This document shows, one piece after another, positions 17,808-26,606 of a DNA stretch of 64,000 nucleotides (position 1 is its first letter; each line of letters begins with the position of its first letter). Origin of the DNA: Armatimonadota bacterium (GTDB lineage: Bacteria > Armatimonadota > UBA10988). Below the pieces are notes generated by a model that had not been told where the DNA came from, made no database searches, and saw only the letters and a program-made list of their open reading frames with translations. The stretch covers positions 1 to 64,000 of the forward strand of contig JACRKZ010000073.1 in NCBI GenBank assembly GCA_016235455.1, in the 5' to 3' direction. Both the position numbers and the translations under genes were made by a program.

Positions 17808-19637
17808 TCAGTCGCCGACCGCCGACAGCGGCGTTGGCCCTTCGTCGGGCTCGAGCGAGTTGCGCACGACGCGTGTGGTGACGCCCATGTCACGGCAGGC
17901 GCGGCGGATGCGCTCCCAGGCTTCTCTTGGGTAGGTGTCGTCGATCAGCAGCACTTCGCTGACCGCCTTGCCATCGACCAGTTCGCGGATGTCGTGGCTG
18001 GTGCCCACCACCGGCACGCCCATCATGCGCAGGCCGACCGTGGACTCCTCTTCGCAGATGAGTCCGGTCGGGCGGATGCCCCACTGCCGCGTCATCAGCA
18101 GCCGTCGCAAGGCCGGCTCGGCACGATCGCTGGCGCCGACCAGCAGCACCGGACGATGGTCGGTCGCGACACTCCGCAGTCGGTCGCGCATGAGGCGCAG
18201 ACTGATGCGCGTGCCCGCGAGCAGGTTGAACTGCACCAGGGCGTTGATCAGCAGCACCGAGCGCGAGTTCATCATGCTGCGACCGGTGATGGCCAGCGCC
18301 AGCACGCAGAAGCCGGTACCCATGGCCACGGCCATGAGGAAGCGGGGCAGGTCTGGCGCACTCGTGTAGCGCCAGATGCCGCGGTACACCCCGGCGATGA
18401 AGTACGCGGACAGATGCGTCGCCAGCACCAGTGGCATGGCGCCGCCGAAGCTGGCCAGCACTTCGGGCCTGGCCAGGTCGCCCTCGAAGCGCAGCACATA
18501 GGCGATGTACAGCCCCAGGGCGATGGCCGTGGTGTCGAACAGCACTTCGCCGATGCGGCGTCGATAGCGGTGCTGCGCCAGGAGCGGGATGGGCGTCTGG
18601 TTCAACAACTCGGTGAGGCTGGCGGTCTCGTCGTAGACCCGCACGCGCAGCAGGTACCAGGCCAGCAGGCCGACGAGCAGCAGCATCGTCGGCAGCAGCA
18701 CCGAGGCCAGCCACCACTCCAGGTAGAGTACCGCCAGCGCCGAGGCGCCACCCACGGCGCTCACGGCGCACAGCAGGCGCACTGCCGCGGGCTCACTCAT
18801 GCCGATGGCCACCAGGCGGTGACTGCTGTGATCGCGGCCGCCCTGGCTGATGGGCCGGCCGAACCACTTGCGGCTGACCGTGACGAGGCCCGTATCCATC
18901 AGCGGGATGAGCATGACCAACGTCGGCAGCGCAACGATGCTCAGGACGCTCCGTTGGCCGGTGGCGCCGGGCACGAGCAGCGTGGCGCCAGCCAGGAAAT
19001 GGCCGATGAACAGGCTGCCGCAGTCGCCCATGAAGACCGATGCCGGGTAGCGGTTGTAGCGCAGGTAGCCCAGGCAGGCGCCGCCCATGGCCGCGCTGAG
19101 CGCGGCACCGACGGGGTCGCCGGTCTTGAGGCCGATGGCCGCCAGACAGAAGGAGGCGACGCAGGCGATACCGGCGCACAGCCCATCCATGTTGTCCAAC
19201 AGGTTGAAGGCGTTGCCGACGAAGACGATCCAGAAGATGGTCAGCAACTGATCAAGCAGGCGCAGCCCGTCGCCCGGCAGCCCAAAGCGCAGGCCGGACT
19301 GCACCAGGATGGTGGCGGCCACGACCTGGCTGATGAGCTTGGTGTGGGGCTTGACGCTGATGCGGTCGTCGACGGCACCGACAGCGAACATGAGCAGACT
19401 CGACCCGAGCAGAGCCAGCGCGCGATGGTCGAAACGGCCGACCAGGGCGCAGGACGCGACGGTCACGCTGGCCACGATGGAGACGCCGCCCATCAGCGCC
19501 ACCGTGCGCTTGCTCCAGCGGTCGGCCCGCGGGTAGCACACCCAGCCACGACGAAGCGCATGGCCGCGAACCATGGGTGTGAAGACCAGAGCCAGGACCA
19601 GCGCGAGCAGCCCGGTTACCAGGGGCATGTGCATCAC
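17808..19637 (-). CDS. Undecaprenyl-phosphate GlcNAc-1-P transferase (WecA/TagO/MraY-type) fused to a FlaA1/CapD-type TM plus nucleotide-binding domain
   Basis: 609 aa; NAFNLLDNMDGLCAG, GDCGSLFIGH (WecA family) followed by TM region YIAYVLRFEGD...YRGIWRYTS and Rossmann-like HRPVLLVGASDRAEPALRRLL. Confidence 0.85.
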   Translation of the reverse strand: MMHMPLVTGLLALVLALVFTPMVRGHALRRGWVCYPRADRWSKRTVALMGGVSIVASVTVASCALVGRFDHRALALLGSSLLMFAVGAVDDRISVKPHTKLISQVVAATILVQSGLRFGLPGDGLRLLDQLLTIFWIVFVGNAFNLLDNMDGLCAGIACVASFCLAAIGLKTGDPVGAALSAAMGGACLGYLRYNRYPASVFMGDCGSLFIGHFLAGATLLVPGATGQRSVLSIVALPTLVMLIPLMDTGLVTVSRKWFGRPISQGGRDHSSHRLVAIGMSEPAAVRLLCAVSAVGGASALAVLYLEWWLASVLLPTMLLLVGLLAWYLLRVRVYDETASLTELLNQTPIPLLAQHRYRRRIGEVLFDTTAIALGLYIAYVLRFEGDLARPEVLASFGGAMPLVLATHLSAYFIAGVYRGIWRYTSAPDLPRFLMAVAMGTGFCVLALAITGRSMMNSRSVLLINALVQFNLLAGTRISLRLMRDRLRSVATDHRPVLLVGASDRAEPALRRLLMTRQWGIRPTGLICEEESTVGLRMMGVPVVGTSHDIRELVDGKAVSEVLLIDDTYPREAWERIRRACRDMGVTTRVVRNSLEPDEGPTPLSAVGD

Positions 19638-19655
19638 ATACCTGCCTCGCCCGCG

Positions 19656-20633
19656 CTACCGCGGTGCGTCTGGAGTCTGCCGGTAGTATGCGACCACTTT
19701 GTCAATAATGCTATCGAGATCCACGGTAGGCGTGTAACCAATGTATTGCCGGGCCTTGTCGAGGCAGGGCACGCGGCGTTGCATGTCTTCGAACCCACTA
19801 GAGAACACTTCCTCGTACGGGACGAAGCGGATACGGCTGCTGCTGCCCGTGCGCTCGATGACGCGCCGTGCCAGGTCGGCGATAGTGACTTCTTCGTCGT
19901 TGCCCAGGTTGAACACCTGGCCCATGGCGCGCGGCTCGGCCATGAGGGCCAACATGCCACCGACCACGTCGCCGACGTACCCGAAGCAGCGCGCCTGCTG
20001 GCCGTTGCCGTGGACGATGAGATCGTCGCCGGCCAGGGCCGAGCGCACGAAGTTGGGCAGGACCATGCCGTAGCGGCCGCGCTGGCGCGGCCCGACGGTG
20101 TTGAAGAAGCGGGTCACCACGACCGGCAGACCGCGCTCGGCGTGGTAGGCCAGGGCCAGGAACTCGTCCACCATCTTGGCGCAGCCGTAGGCCCAGCGGC
20201 TCTTGGTGGTCGGTCCCAGCACCGAGGCGTCATCCTCGTGGAAGGGCACGGCTTCGAGCTTGCCGTAGACCTCCGAGGTCGACGCCAGAAGGGTGCGCTT
20301 GTGGTGCTTGGCGCACAAACTGAGCACCACCTCGGTGCCGAGGATGTTGGTGGCCAGTGTCTTGACCGGCTCCTCAACGATCAGCCTGACGCCGACGGCC
20401 GCGGCCAGGTGGTAGACCTGGTCGCTGGCGCGCACTTCGCGCTCGACCGCTGCCTCATCGGTGATCTCGGTCACCACGAGGCGGAAATTCTCGTGCTCGA
20501 CATACGGCAGGACATTGCGGTACGAGCCCGTGGCCAGATTGTCCAGGACACAGACCTCGTCTCCGCGGTCAAGCAAGCTGCTGACGAGGTGTGAACCGAT
20601 GAAACCCGCACCACCGGTGATCAGGACCTTCAC
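19656..20633 (-). CDS. NAD-dependent epimerase/dehydratase (extended SDR, nucleotide-sugar)
   Basis: MKVLITGGAGFIGSHLV; STSEVYG...YGCAK (YxxxK). Confidence 0.9.
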   Translation of the reverse strand: MKVLITGGAGFIGSHLVSSLLDRGDEVCVLDNLATGSYRNVLPYVEHENFRLVVTEITDEAAVEREVRASDQVYHLAAAVGVRLIVEEPVKTLATNILGTEVVLSLCAKHHKRTLLASTSEVYGKLEAVPFHEDDASVLGPTTKSRWAYGCAKMVDEFLALAYHAERGLPVVVTRFFNTVGPRQRGRYGMVLPNFVRSALAGDDLIVHGNGQQARCFGYVGDVVGGMLALMAEPRAMGQVFNLGNDEEVTIADLARRVIERTGSSSRIRFVPYEEVFSSGFEDMQRRVPCLDKARQYIGYTPTVDLDSIIDKVVAYYRQTPDAPR

Positions 20634-20742
20634 TACGTTGCCCTTCCTTCTGTCGTGCCTGACCAGCCGCCAGCCCGCCGGGGCGTCGGCTGCTCAGAAC
20701 CATCTGGACCCGCTCCAAGTCTAGGCCGCATGGGCGGCGGCG

Positions 20743-22020
20743 TCAAGCCGCGCCGGGCGGCTCGGGACGTGGTTCGTCGGTCAAAGGCGGGGCCAGTTCG
20801 GTCAGTTGGGCCACGAGCCGGCGCACTCGCTCGCGCAGCGCCTGGGTGACGCGCACCACACAGCCGCGCTTGTCGGCGGCGTAGTCGTCCGCCCAGTCGC
20901 TCAGCGCCACCGGCTCGCCGACCCGCACGTGGGCGTCACGCCGCGCGTAGCAGCGCACGCGGCCCGAGATCTCGCGGTCCAGGCGACCTAGGACGTCGAG
21001 GTAGCGCTCGGCCGACGGATGGGCGGCGACGTAGCCGTCGCGCACGGCCTGGAAGCACTGCAGCCGGCACAGATCGCTCTCGAAGGCTCTCCAGGCCGGC
21101 TCGCGCTGCTGTTCGAGCGCGCGCTGGTGCGGGGTGCTGGGCGCCTTCGGTTCATAGAGGCGCTCCTCGACCACGCCGAACAGGCGCCGCAGCCGGTCCT
21201 GCAAGGTGCCGTCGGTCGGCAGTTCGACCTCGCTGGTGCGGCTCAGCTTGGCCAGGGCGTTGGTGTACCAGCGGTCGAGTCGCTCATCGAGCGACAGGTC
21301 GCCGCCGCCGGGCAGGCCCATGGACTGCTCCATGTTGGCCAACGCCGCGAGCCCCAGGCGCCGCAGGCGCTGGTAGCGGCCGAGCGAGCGGTCGACGGTC
21401 AGGCCGACCTGGTCTTCGAGCCGTGCCAGCACGGCCTCAATGGTGGCCCGCATATCGGGCTGATAGATGTACTTGACGGCCACGGGGACGAGCAGAACCT
21501 CGCCGTCCAGGTGGGCCTTGAGGCGGTCGCCGCGACCCCAGAAGGCCATCTGCGCGACGCCCTCGTGGAAGGGCAGCAGCGCGTCGTTGACGCCGTAGGT
21601 CTCGCCTTCGGGGAACATGACGATCTGCCGACCCTCGACCAACAGCCGGCGCGTGCAGGCAAACGACTCGCGGTCGGCGGTACCACGCCGCAGACTGTAG
21701 GCGCCGGCGCCTTGCAGGATCGGCCGGAGCAAGCCGGTCATGCGCAGCACCCGCCGGTCCATGACATACTGAGCGCGCAAGCCGAGCCGGTCAATCACGT
21801 CCCACACGGCGGTCGGCTCGGCCAGACTGGGGTGGTTAGGGCAGACGATGCCGGGCCGAGCGAAGGCCGCACGCAGCCGAGCGGCATCGTCGCTGGGCAG
21901 GAGCACCTTGTCGACGCGGGCCCAGTAGCGCCGCACCAAAGGCATGCCGAACGCCACCAGCCGATGGCTGATGGCGTCGTTGCGCGGCGGGTAGAACTTG
22001 GGCGCCGGTGTCTGGCTCAT
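20743..22020 (-). CDS. PlsC-type lysophospholipid acyltransferase
   Basis: NHPSLAEP (NHx4D/E-like) and MFPEGETYG motifs; likely start MSQTPAPKF at 22020. Confidence 0.8.
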   Translation of the reverse strand: MSQTPAPKFYPPRNDAISHRLVAFGMPLVRRYWARVDKVLLPSDDAARLRAAFARPGIVCPNHPSLAEPTAVWDVIDRLGLRAQYVMDRRVLRMTGLLRPILQGAGAYSLRRGTADRESFACTRRLLVEGRQIVMFPEGETYGVNDALLPFHEGVAQMAFWGRGDRLKAHLDGEVLLVPVAVKYIYQPDMRATIEAVLARLEDQVGLTVDRSLGRYQRLRRLGLAALANMEQSMGLPGGGDLSLDERLDRWYTNALAKLSRTSEVELPTDGTLQDRLRRLFGVVEERLYEPKAPSTPHQRALEQQREPAWRAFESDLCRLQCFQAVRDGYVAAHPSAERYLDVLGRLDREISGRVRCYARRDAHVRVGEPVALSDWADDYAADKRGCVVRVTQALRERVRRLVAQLTELAPPLTDEPRPEPPGAA

Positions 22021-22221
22021 GGCTCGCTTCGCATTCTGGCACAAAGATGACATGCCTCGGGCTGACCTGCTGCTCATACTTGGCATATGACCAGCTTCGA
22101 ACTAAGCATCCGTGTGGTTGTGCAGCAGCCCTGGGAAGGCGACCTGCGCCTGACGCTGGCTGGCTGGCCCGGCCAGGTGACGTATGGCGGCCGCCCGCCG
22201 CAGGCCCGTGGTTCGGCGGCG

Positions 22222-23100
22222 ATGCAGCCGATCCTTCTGCTCACCGACGATGCTCGCCTCGGCGGGTCCGCCGCGTGCGTGTGGCTGGGCCTCGGTGCAA
22301 CGCAGGACGAACTGGTCGCGCACCGTGCCGCTGGCGCCGACGACGTCATGCTGCTGCCGGCGCCGGCCGATGTCGTGCTCGCCCGGCTGACCGTGCTGGG
22401 CCGGCTGGCCGAGGCCCGCGCTTGTTGCCACGTGGCCGAGGATCTGCTCACGGCATTGGCGCATGATGCCCGCCTGCCGCTGTTCAGTCTGCGCGGCTAT
22501 GCCGGGCTGCTACGCGACGGTAGCCTGGGCTTGCTCGGCCCGGACCAGGCGCGGGCGGTCGACAGCATTCTGGGCGCCACGGCGCGTGTCGAGCGGCTAC
22601 TGGCCGACGGCCTCGATCTGGCCCGCAGCCACGCCGGCGCCCTTGCGCCAGCCATGGCCAAGGTCGATCTGCGCGTACCGCTGGCCGCCGCTGTGTCCAC
22701 GCTGGAGGGCCTGGCCCGAGCCGGCACCATCGCCGTCGAGACCGCTGGGCCATCCGGACCGGTGTGGGTCAAGGGCGACGAGACGCGCCTGGAGCGGGCG
22801 CTGGCCAACGTGGTCGCCAACGCCATTCAGCACTCGCCCGGCGGCGGTCGTGTGACGGTCGAGTTGAGTGCCGGCGAGGGCTGGGCGACAGTCGTGGTCA
22901 GTGATCAGGGCAAGGGTCTGGCCCTGGAAGATCGCCCCCATCTCTTCCGCCGCGGCTACCGTACTCGCAGCGGCTCACTGGTGCTGGGGCTGAGCCTGGT
23001 GCGCGAGCTGGTCGAGCTGCACGGCGGGGCCGTGGAGGCCGGCGGCGAGCCCGGCCGAGGCGCGCGTTTCGAGCTTCGGCTGCCGCTCGCGGCGGGTTGA
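22222..23100 (+). CDS. Sensor histidine kinase with degenerate N-terminal receiver-like segment
   Basis: H-box (ALAHDARLPLFSLRGYAGLL), N-box (ALANVVANAIQHSP), G1 (VVSDQGKGLA); ORF extends upstream to 22087 but MQPILLLTDD at 22222 is a plausible start. Confidence 0.8.
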   Translation: MQPILLLTDDARLGGSAACVWLGLGATQDELVAHRAAGADDVMLLPAPADVVLARLTVLGRLAEARACCHVAEDLLTALAHDARLPLFSLRGYAGLLRDGSLGLLGPDQARAVDSILGATARVERLLADGLDLARSHAGALAPAMAKVDLRVPLAAAVSTLEGLARAGTIAVETAGPSGPVWVKGDETRLERALANVVANAIQHSPGGGRVTVELSAGEGWATVVVSDQGKGLALEDRPHLFRRGYRTRSGSLVLGLSLVRELVELHGGAVEAGGEPGRGARFELRLPLAAG

Positions 23101-23125
23101 CAAGCGCGCTCTCCGCCGGTACCAT
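23097..23125 (+). promoter_or_regulatory. Putative rpsB promoter overlapping the stop codon of the upstream kinase
   Basis: TTGACA (23097-23102), 17-nt spacer, TACCAT (23120-23125). Confidence 0.6.
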
Positions 23126-23131
23126 GGGACG

Positions 23132-23204
23132 GCTCTCGGCAGACGAGAGCAACTACACACCCGTGGCCCATGGCGGTCGTGGTGCCGCGCGGAGCGCCGC
23201 GCGG
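23132..23204 (+). promoter_or_regulatory. Structured rpsB leader RNA
   Basis: Hairpins GCTCTCG-GCAGA-CGAGAGC (23132-23150) and CCGCGCGG-AGCG-CCGCGCGG (23185-23204). Confidence 0.5.
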
Positions 23205-23278
23205 TGCGACCGGCAAAGCGAGACACAGGCGCCCTGGCGCGGTCCTTGGTCACGGGGAGGATGAACCGAGGAGACCTC

Positions 23279-24298
23279 ATGGCTCGCGTTTCGATGAAAG
23301 ACCTGCTCGAAGCCGGTGTGCATTTCGGGCATCTCACCCGCCGCTGGAACCCCAAGATGAAGCCGTACATCTACGGGGAGCGCAACGGTATCTACATTGT
23401 TGACCTGCACCAGACGCTCAAGGGCGTGGAGTCGGCGTGCGACTTCATCGAGAGCACGGTCAAGTCGGGCGGCTCGGTGCTGTTCGTGGGCACCAAGAAG
23501 CAGGCCCAGGACGCCATGGCCCAAGCGGCTCGGCAGTGCGGCATGTTCCATGTCACCCACCGCTGGCTGGGCGGCATGATGACCAACTTCCAGACCATCC
23601 GCGAGAGCATCCATCGCCTGAAGATGCTCAAGGAGATGGAGCGGTCTGGCGCCATGGCGCGCCGACCCAAGAAGGAAGCGGCGGGCCTGCGCGAAGAGAG
23701 CGCCAAGCTCGAGCGCGTGCTCGGCGGTATCGAGGACATGCCCGGCATGCCGTCGGTGCTGTTCGTCGTCGACCTCAAGGAAGAGCACATCGCCATCAAG
23801 GAAGCGCGCAAGCTGCGCATCCCCGTGGTGGCCGTGGTCGACACCAACTGCGATCCCGAGGATGCCGACTATGTCATCCCCGGCAACGACGACGCCATCC
23901 GCGCCATCAAGCTGATTGCCCAGACCGTGGCCGAGACCGTGGTGCAGGCCTGCCTCGAGCGCGACAAGTCGCTGTCCGAAGGCGTCGTTCGCGCCAACGC
24001 GGTGGACATGGTCCGCAAGCATCGCGAGAGCATCGACCCGCGCCTGCGAGGCATCACCGAGCCTGAGTCCGAGGTCGCCGCGCCGGTGACCGAAGCGGCC
24101 GCCGAAGAGGCCGCCGTGGCGGCCATCATCGAGGCCGACGATGTCACGTTCGTGGCCGAGGAAGCGGTGGAGGAGGCCCCGGTGGTCGTGGCTGAGCCCG
24201 CGGCCGCCGTGGTGGACGCGGCGCCCGTCGTCGTCGAAGCCGCGCCCGTCGTCGCCGAGGCGGCGCCGGCCGCCGACGGCGATGCGGCCGCCGAGTGA
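23279..24298 (+). CDS. rpsB: 30S ribosomal protein S2 with long Ala/Glu/Val-rich C-terminal tail
   Basis: MKDLLEAGVHFGHLTRRWNPKMKPYIYGERNGIYI...WLGGMMTNF. Confidence 0.98.
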   Translation: MARVSMKDLLEAGVHFGHLTRRWNPKMKPYIYGERNGIYIVDLHQTLKGVESACDFIESTVKSGGSVLFVGTKKQAQDAMAQAARQCGMFHVTHRWLGGMMTNFQTIRESIHRLKMLKEMERSGAMARRPKKEAAGLREESAKLERVLGGIEDMPGMPSVLFVVDLKEEHIAIKEARKLRIPVVAVVDTNCDPEDADYVIPGNDDAIRAIKLIAQTVAETVVQACLERDKSLSEGVVRANAVDMVRKHRESIDPRLRGITEPESEVAAPVTEAAAEEAAVAAIIEADDVTFVAEEAVEEAPVVVAEPAAAVVDAAPVVVEAAPVVAEAAPAADGDAAAE

Positions 24299-24322
24299 TT
24301 CTGACCGTGGTGTTGTTTGACT

Positions 24323-24350
24323 GCTGGGCCCGGCTCTGCCGGGCCGCAGC
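24323..24350 (+). terminator. GC-rich hairpin between rpsB and tsf (attenuator or partial terminator)
   Basis: GCTG-GGCCCGGC-TCT-GCCGGGCC-(G)CAGC. Confidence 0.5.
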
Positions 24351-24370
24351 CTGCTTGTGAGGATGGAAAC

Positions 24371-25228
24371 ATGGCCATCACGGCAAAAGAGGTTCAGGCC
24401 CTGCGCGAATTGACCGGGGCTGGCATGATGGACTGCAAGCGCGCGCTGACCGAGGCGGAAGGCGACCTGCAAGCCGCCAAGGACATCCTGCGCCAGCGCG
24501 GTCAGGCCAAGGGCGCCAAGCGCGAAGGCAAGGCGACGGGCGAAGGTACCGTGGTCTACGCCGCCAAGGCCGACGGCACGCAGATTCTGCTGCTCGAACT
24601 CAACTGCGAGACGGACTTCGTGGGCAAGAGCGACGACTTCCGCGCGCTGGCCCAGAAACTGGCCGACAAGGCGCTGGCCGAGAACGTCAGCGAGGCCGAG
24701 GCGGTGGGCGGCGACGAGTGGATCGACGAGGCCGTGTCGCGCCTCGGCGAGAAGATCCGCGTCGGTCGCGTCGTCAACTGGCAGATCGAGCAGCCCGGCG
24801 TGGCCGGCGTCTACGTGCATACGGCCACCGGCCGCGTGGCCGTGGCGGTGGAGCTGGGGCTGGCCGAGCCGGTCGGTGACAAGGCCGAGGTCGCCCTGGA
24901 GATCTGTCGCGAGCTTGGCATGCAGGCCACGGCCATGAAGCCGGTCTGCCTGGACCGCGCCGCGGTGCCGGCCGAGCTGGTCGAGCACGAGCGCGAAGTG
25001 CTGCGCGGCGCCGCCGACATGGCCAAGAAGCCGCCGCAGATCCAGGACAAGATCATCGACGGCCGCATGAGCAAGTTCTACTCCGAGATCTGCCTCATGG
25101 AGCAGACCTATGCTCGTGACAACACCAAGACCATGACGCAGTACGTGGCCGATACCGCCAAGGCCGCCGGCCTGGTCGCCACCGTGCGCCGCTACGAGCG
25201 CATCGAGGTCGGTCGCGGCGAGAGCTGA
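24371..25228 (+). CDS. tsf: Elongation factor Ts
   Basis: LRELTGAGMMDCKRALTEAEGD...LNCETDFVGKSDDF. Confidence 0.98.
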   Translation: MAITAKEVQALRELTGAGMMDCKRALTEAEGDLQAAKDILRQRGQAKGAKREGKATGEGTVVYAAKADGTQILLLELNCETDFVGKSDDFRALAQKLADKALAENVSEAEAVGGDEWIDEAVSRLGEKIRVGRVVNWQIEQPGVAGVYVHTATGRVAVAVELGLAEPVGDKAEVALEICRELGMQATAMKPVCLDRAAVPAELVEHEREVLRGAADMAKKPPQIQDKIIDGRMSKFYSEICLMEQTYARDNTKTMTQYVADTAKAAGLVATVRRYERIEVGRGES

Positions 25229-25240
25229 TCGAGTCGCACG

Positions 25241-25281
25241 CAACGGGGTAGGTAGGGCGCTTGCCCGGCCTGCCCCGTTTG
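25241..25281 (+). terminator. Terminator-like hairpin between tsf and pyrH
   Basis: AACGGGG (25242-25248) pairs with CCCCGTT (25273-25279), internal AGG/CCT and GGGC-GCTT-GCCC, followed by TTG. Confidence 0.5.
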
Positions 25282-25311
25282 TCTACCACGAGGTGTCTCG
25301 CGGGGAGTGCC

Positions 25312-26040
25312 ATGTCCGGGTTACGCTACAAAAGGGTTCTGCTCAAGCTCAGCGGCGAGGCCCTGATGGGCGAACAGGACTATGGCATCGACTCCGAGTT
25401 GGTGTGCAACATCGCCGGGCACCTGCGTGAGGTGACCCAGCTTGGCGTGGAAGTGGCCATCGTCGTGGGTGGCGGCAACATCTTCCGCGGCATGCAGGGC
25501 ATCAAGCTGGGTATCGACCGCGTCACCGGCGACCATATGGGCATGTTGGCGACGGTCATCAACGCTCTGGCGCTGGGTTCGGCGCTGCAGGCCGAGGGCG
25601 TCGAGGTGCGCGTGCAGACCGCCATCGAGATGCGCGAGGTGGCCGAGCCCTTCCTGGTCAAGCGTGCCCAGCGCCACCTGGAATACCAGCGCGTGGTGAT
25701 CTTCGGCGCGGGCACGGGGCACCCGTTCTTCAGCACCGACACCGCCGCCGCGCTGCGCGCCGCCGAGATCCGGGCCGAGGCGCTGCTGATGGCCAAGAAC
25801 GGCGTGGACGGTGTCTACACCGCCGACCCGCGCAGCGATGCGTCGGCCCGGCTGCTGCCTGAGCTCTCGTATGAGCAATTGCTCGAGCTCAAGGTCATGG
25901 ATGCCACGGCCACGGCGTTGGCCCGTGATGTCGACATGCCCATCCATATCTTCAACTTTGCCAGTCCCGACAACATCCGCAGAATCTGCTGCGGAGAGAC
26001 GGTTGGCAGTGTCATCAGGAGAGACCGCGATGCCGGATGA
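25312..26040 (+). CDS. pyrH: UMP kinase
   Basis: RVLLKLSGEALMG...VVGGGNIFRG...DHMGMLATVINALAL. Confidence 0.98.
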   Translation: MSGLRYKRVLLKLSGEALMGEQDYGIDSELVCNIAGHLREVTQLGVEVAIVVGGGNIFRGMQGIKLGIDRVTGDHMGMLATVINALALGSALQAEGVEVRVQTAIEMREVAEPFLVKRAQRHLEYQRVVIFGAGTGHPFFSTDTAAALRAAEIRAEALLMAKNGVDGVYTADPRSDASARLLPELSYEQLLELKVMDATATALARDVDMPIHIFNFASPDNIRRICCGETVGSVIRRDRDAG

Positions 26041-26602
26041 AATCACCACGGACGATGTGCTCCTCGACGCTGAGGATCATATGGAGAAGTCGGTCAAGGC
26101 GACGGCCCACGAATTCAGCCTGGTGCGCACCGGGCGCGCCACGCCGGCGCTGGTGGAACATGTCAAGGTGGACTACCACGGAACGCCCACGCCGCTGCGC
26201 GAGCTGTCGATGGTGCGGGCGCCCGAACCGCGGCTGCTGACCATCGAGCCGTGGGAAAAGAACATCATCCGTAATATCGAGAAGGCCTTGTCGGACGCTA
26301 ATCTGGGGCTTAACCCGCAGAACGACGGCAAGCTGATCCGCATCGCCATTCCGCCGCTCAACGAGGAGCGCCGGCGCGACCTGGTCAAGGGCTGCCAGCA
26401 GGAAGCCGAGCAGGGCAAGGTGGCGCTGCGCAACGTGCGGCGCGAGGCCAACGACAAGCTGCGCAAGATGGAAAAGGCCGCGCACATCTCCGAGGACGAG
26501 CTGAAGCGGGCCGAGGACGAAGTGCAGAAGCTGACCGACAGCTACATCAAGAAGATCGAAGAGCTGTTGGCGCACAAGCGCACCGAATTGATGGAAGACT
26601 GA
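26030..26602 (+). CDS. frr: Ribosome recycling factor
   Basis: GRATPALVEHVKVDYHGTPTPL...KRTELMED; overlaps pyrH by 11 nt. Confidence 0.97.
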   Translation: MPDEITTDDVLLDAEDHMEKSVKATAHEFSLVRTGRATPALVEHVKVDYHGTPTPLRELSMVRAPEPRLLTIEPWEKNIIRNIEKALSDANLGLNPQNDGKLIRIAIPPLNEERRRDLVKGCQQEAEQGKVALRNVRREANDKLRKMEKAAHISEDELKRAEDEVQKLTDSYIKKIEELLAHKRTELMED

Positions 26603-26606
26603 CGCG

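Noticed and set aside
17715-20594. 959-aa plus-strand ORF opposite the WecA-fusion and SDR genes
   Set aside because: Antisense to two recognisable genes; low-complexity His/Gln/Gly-rich
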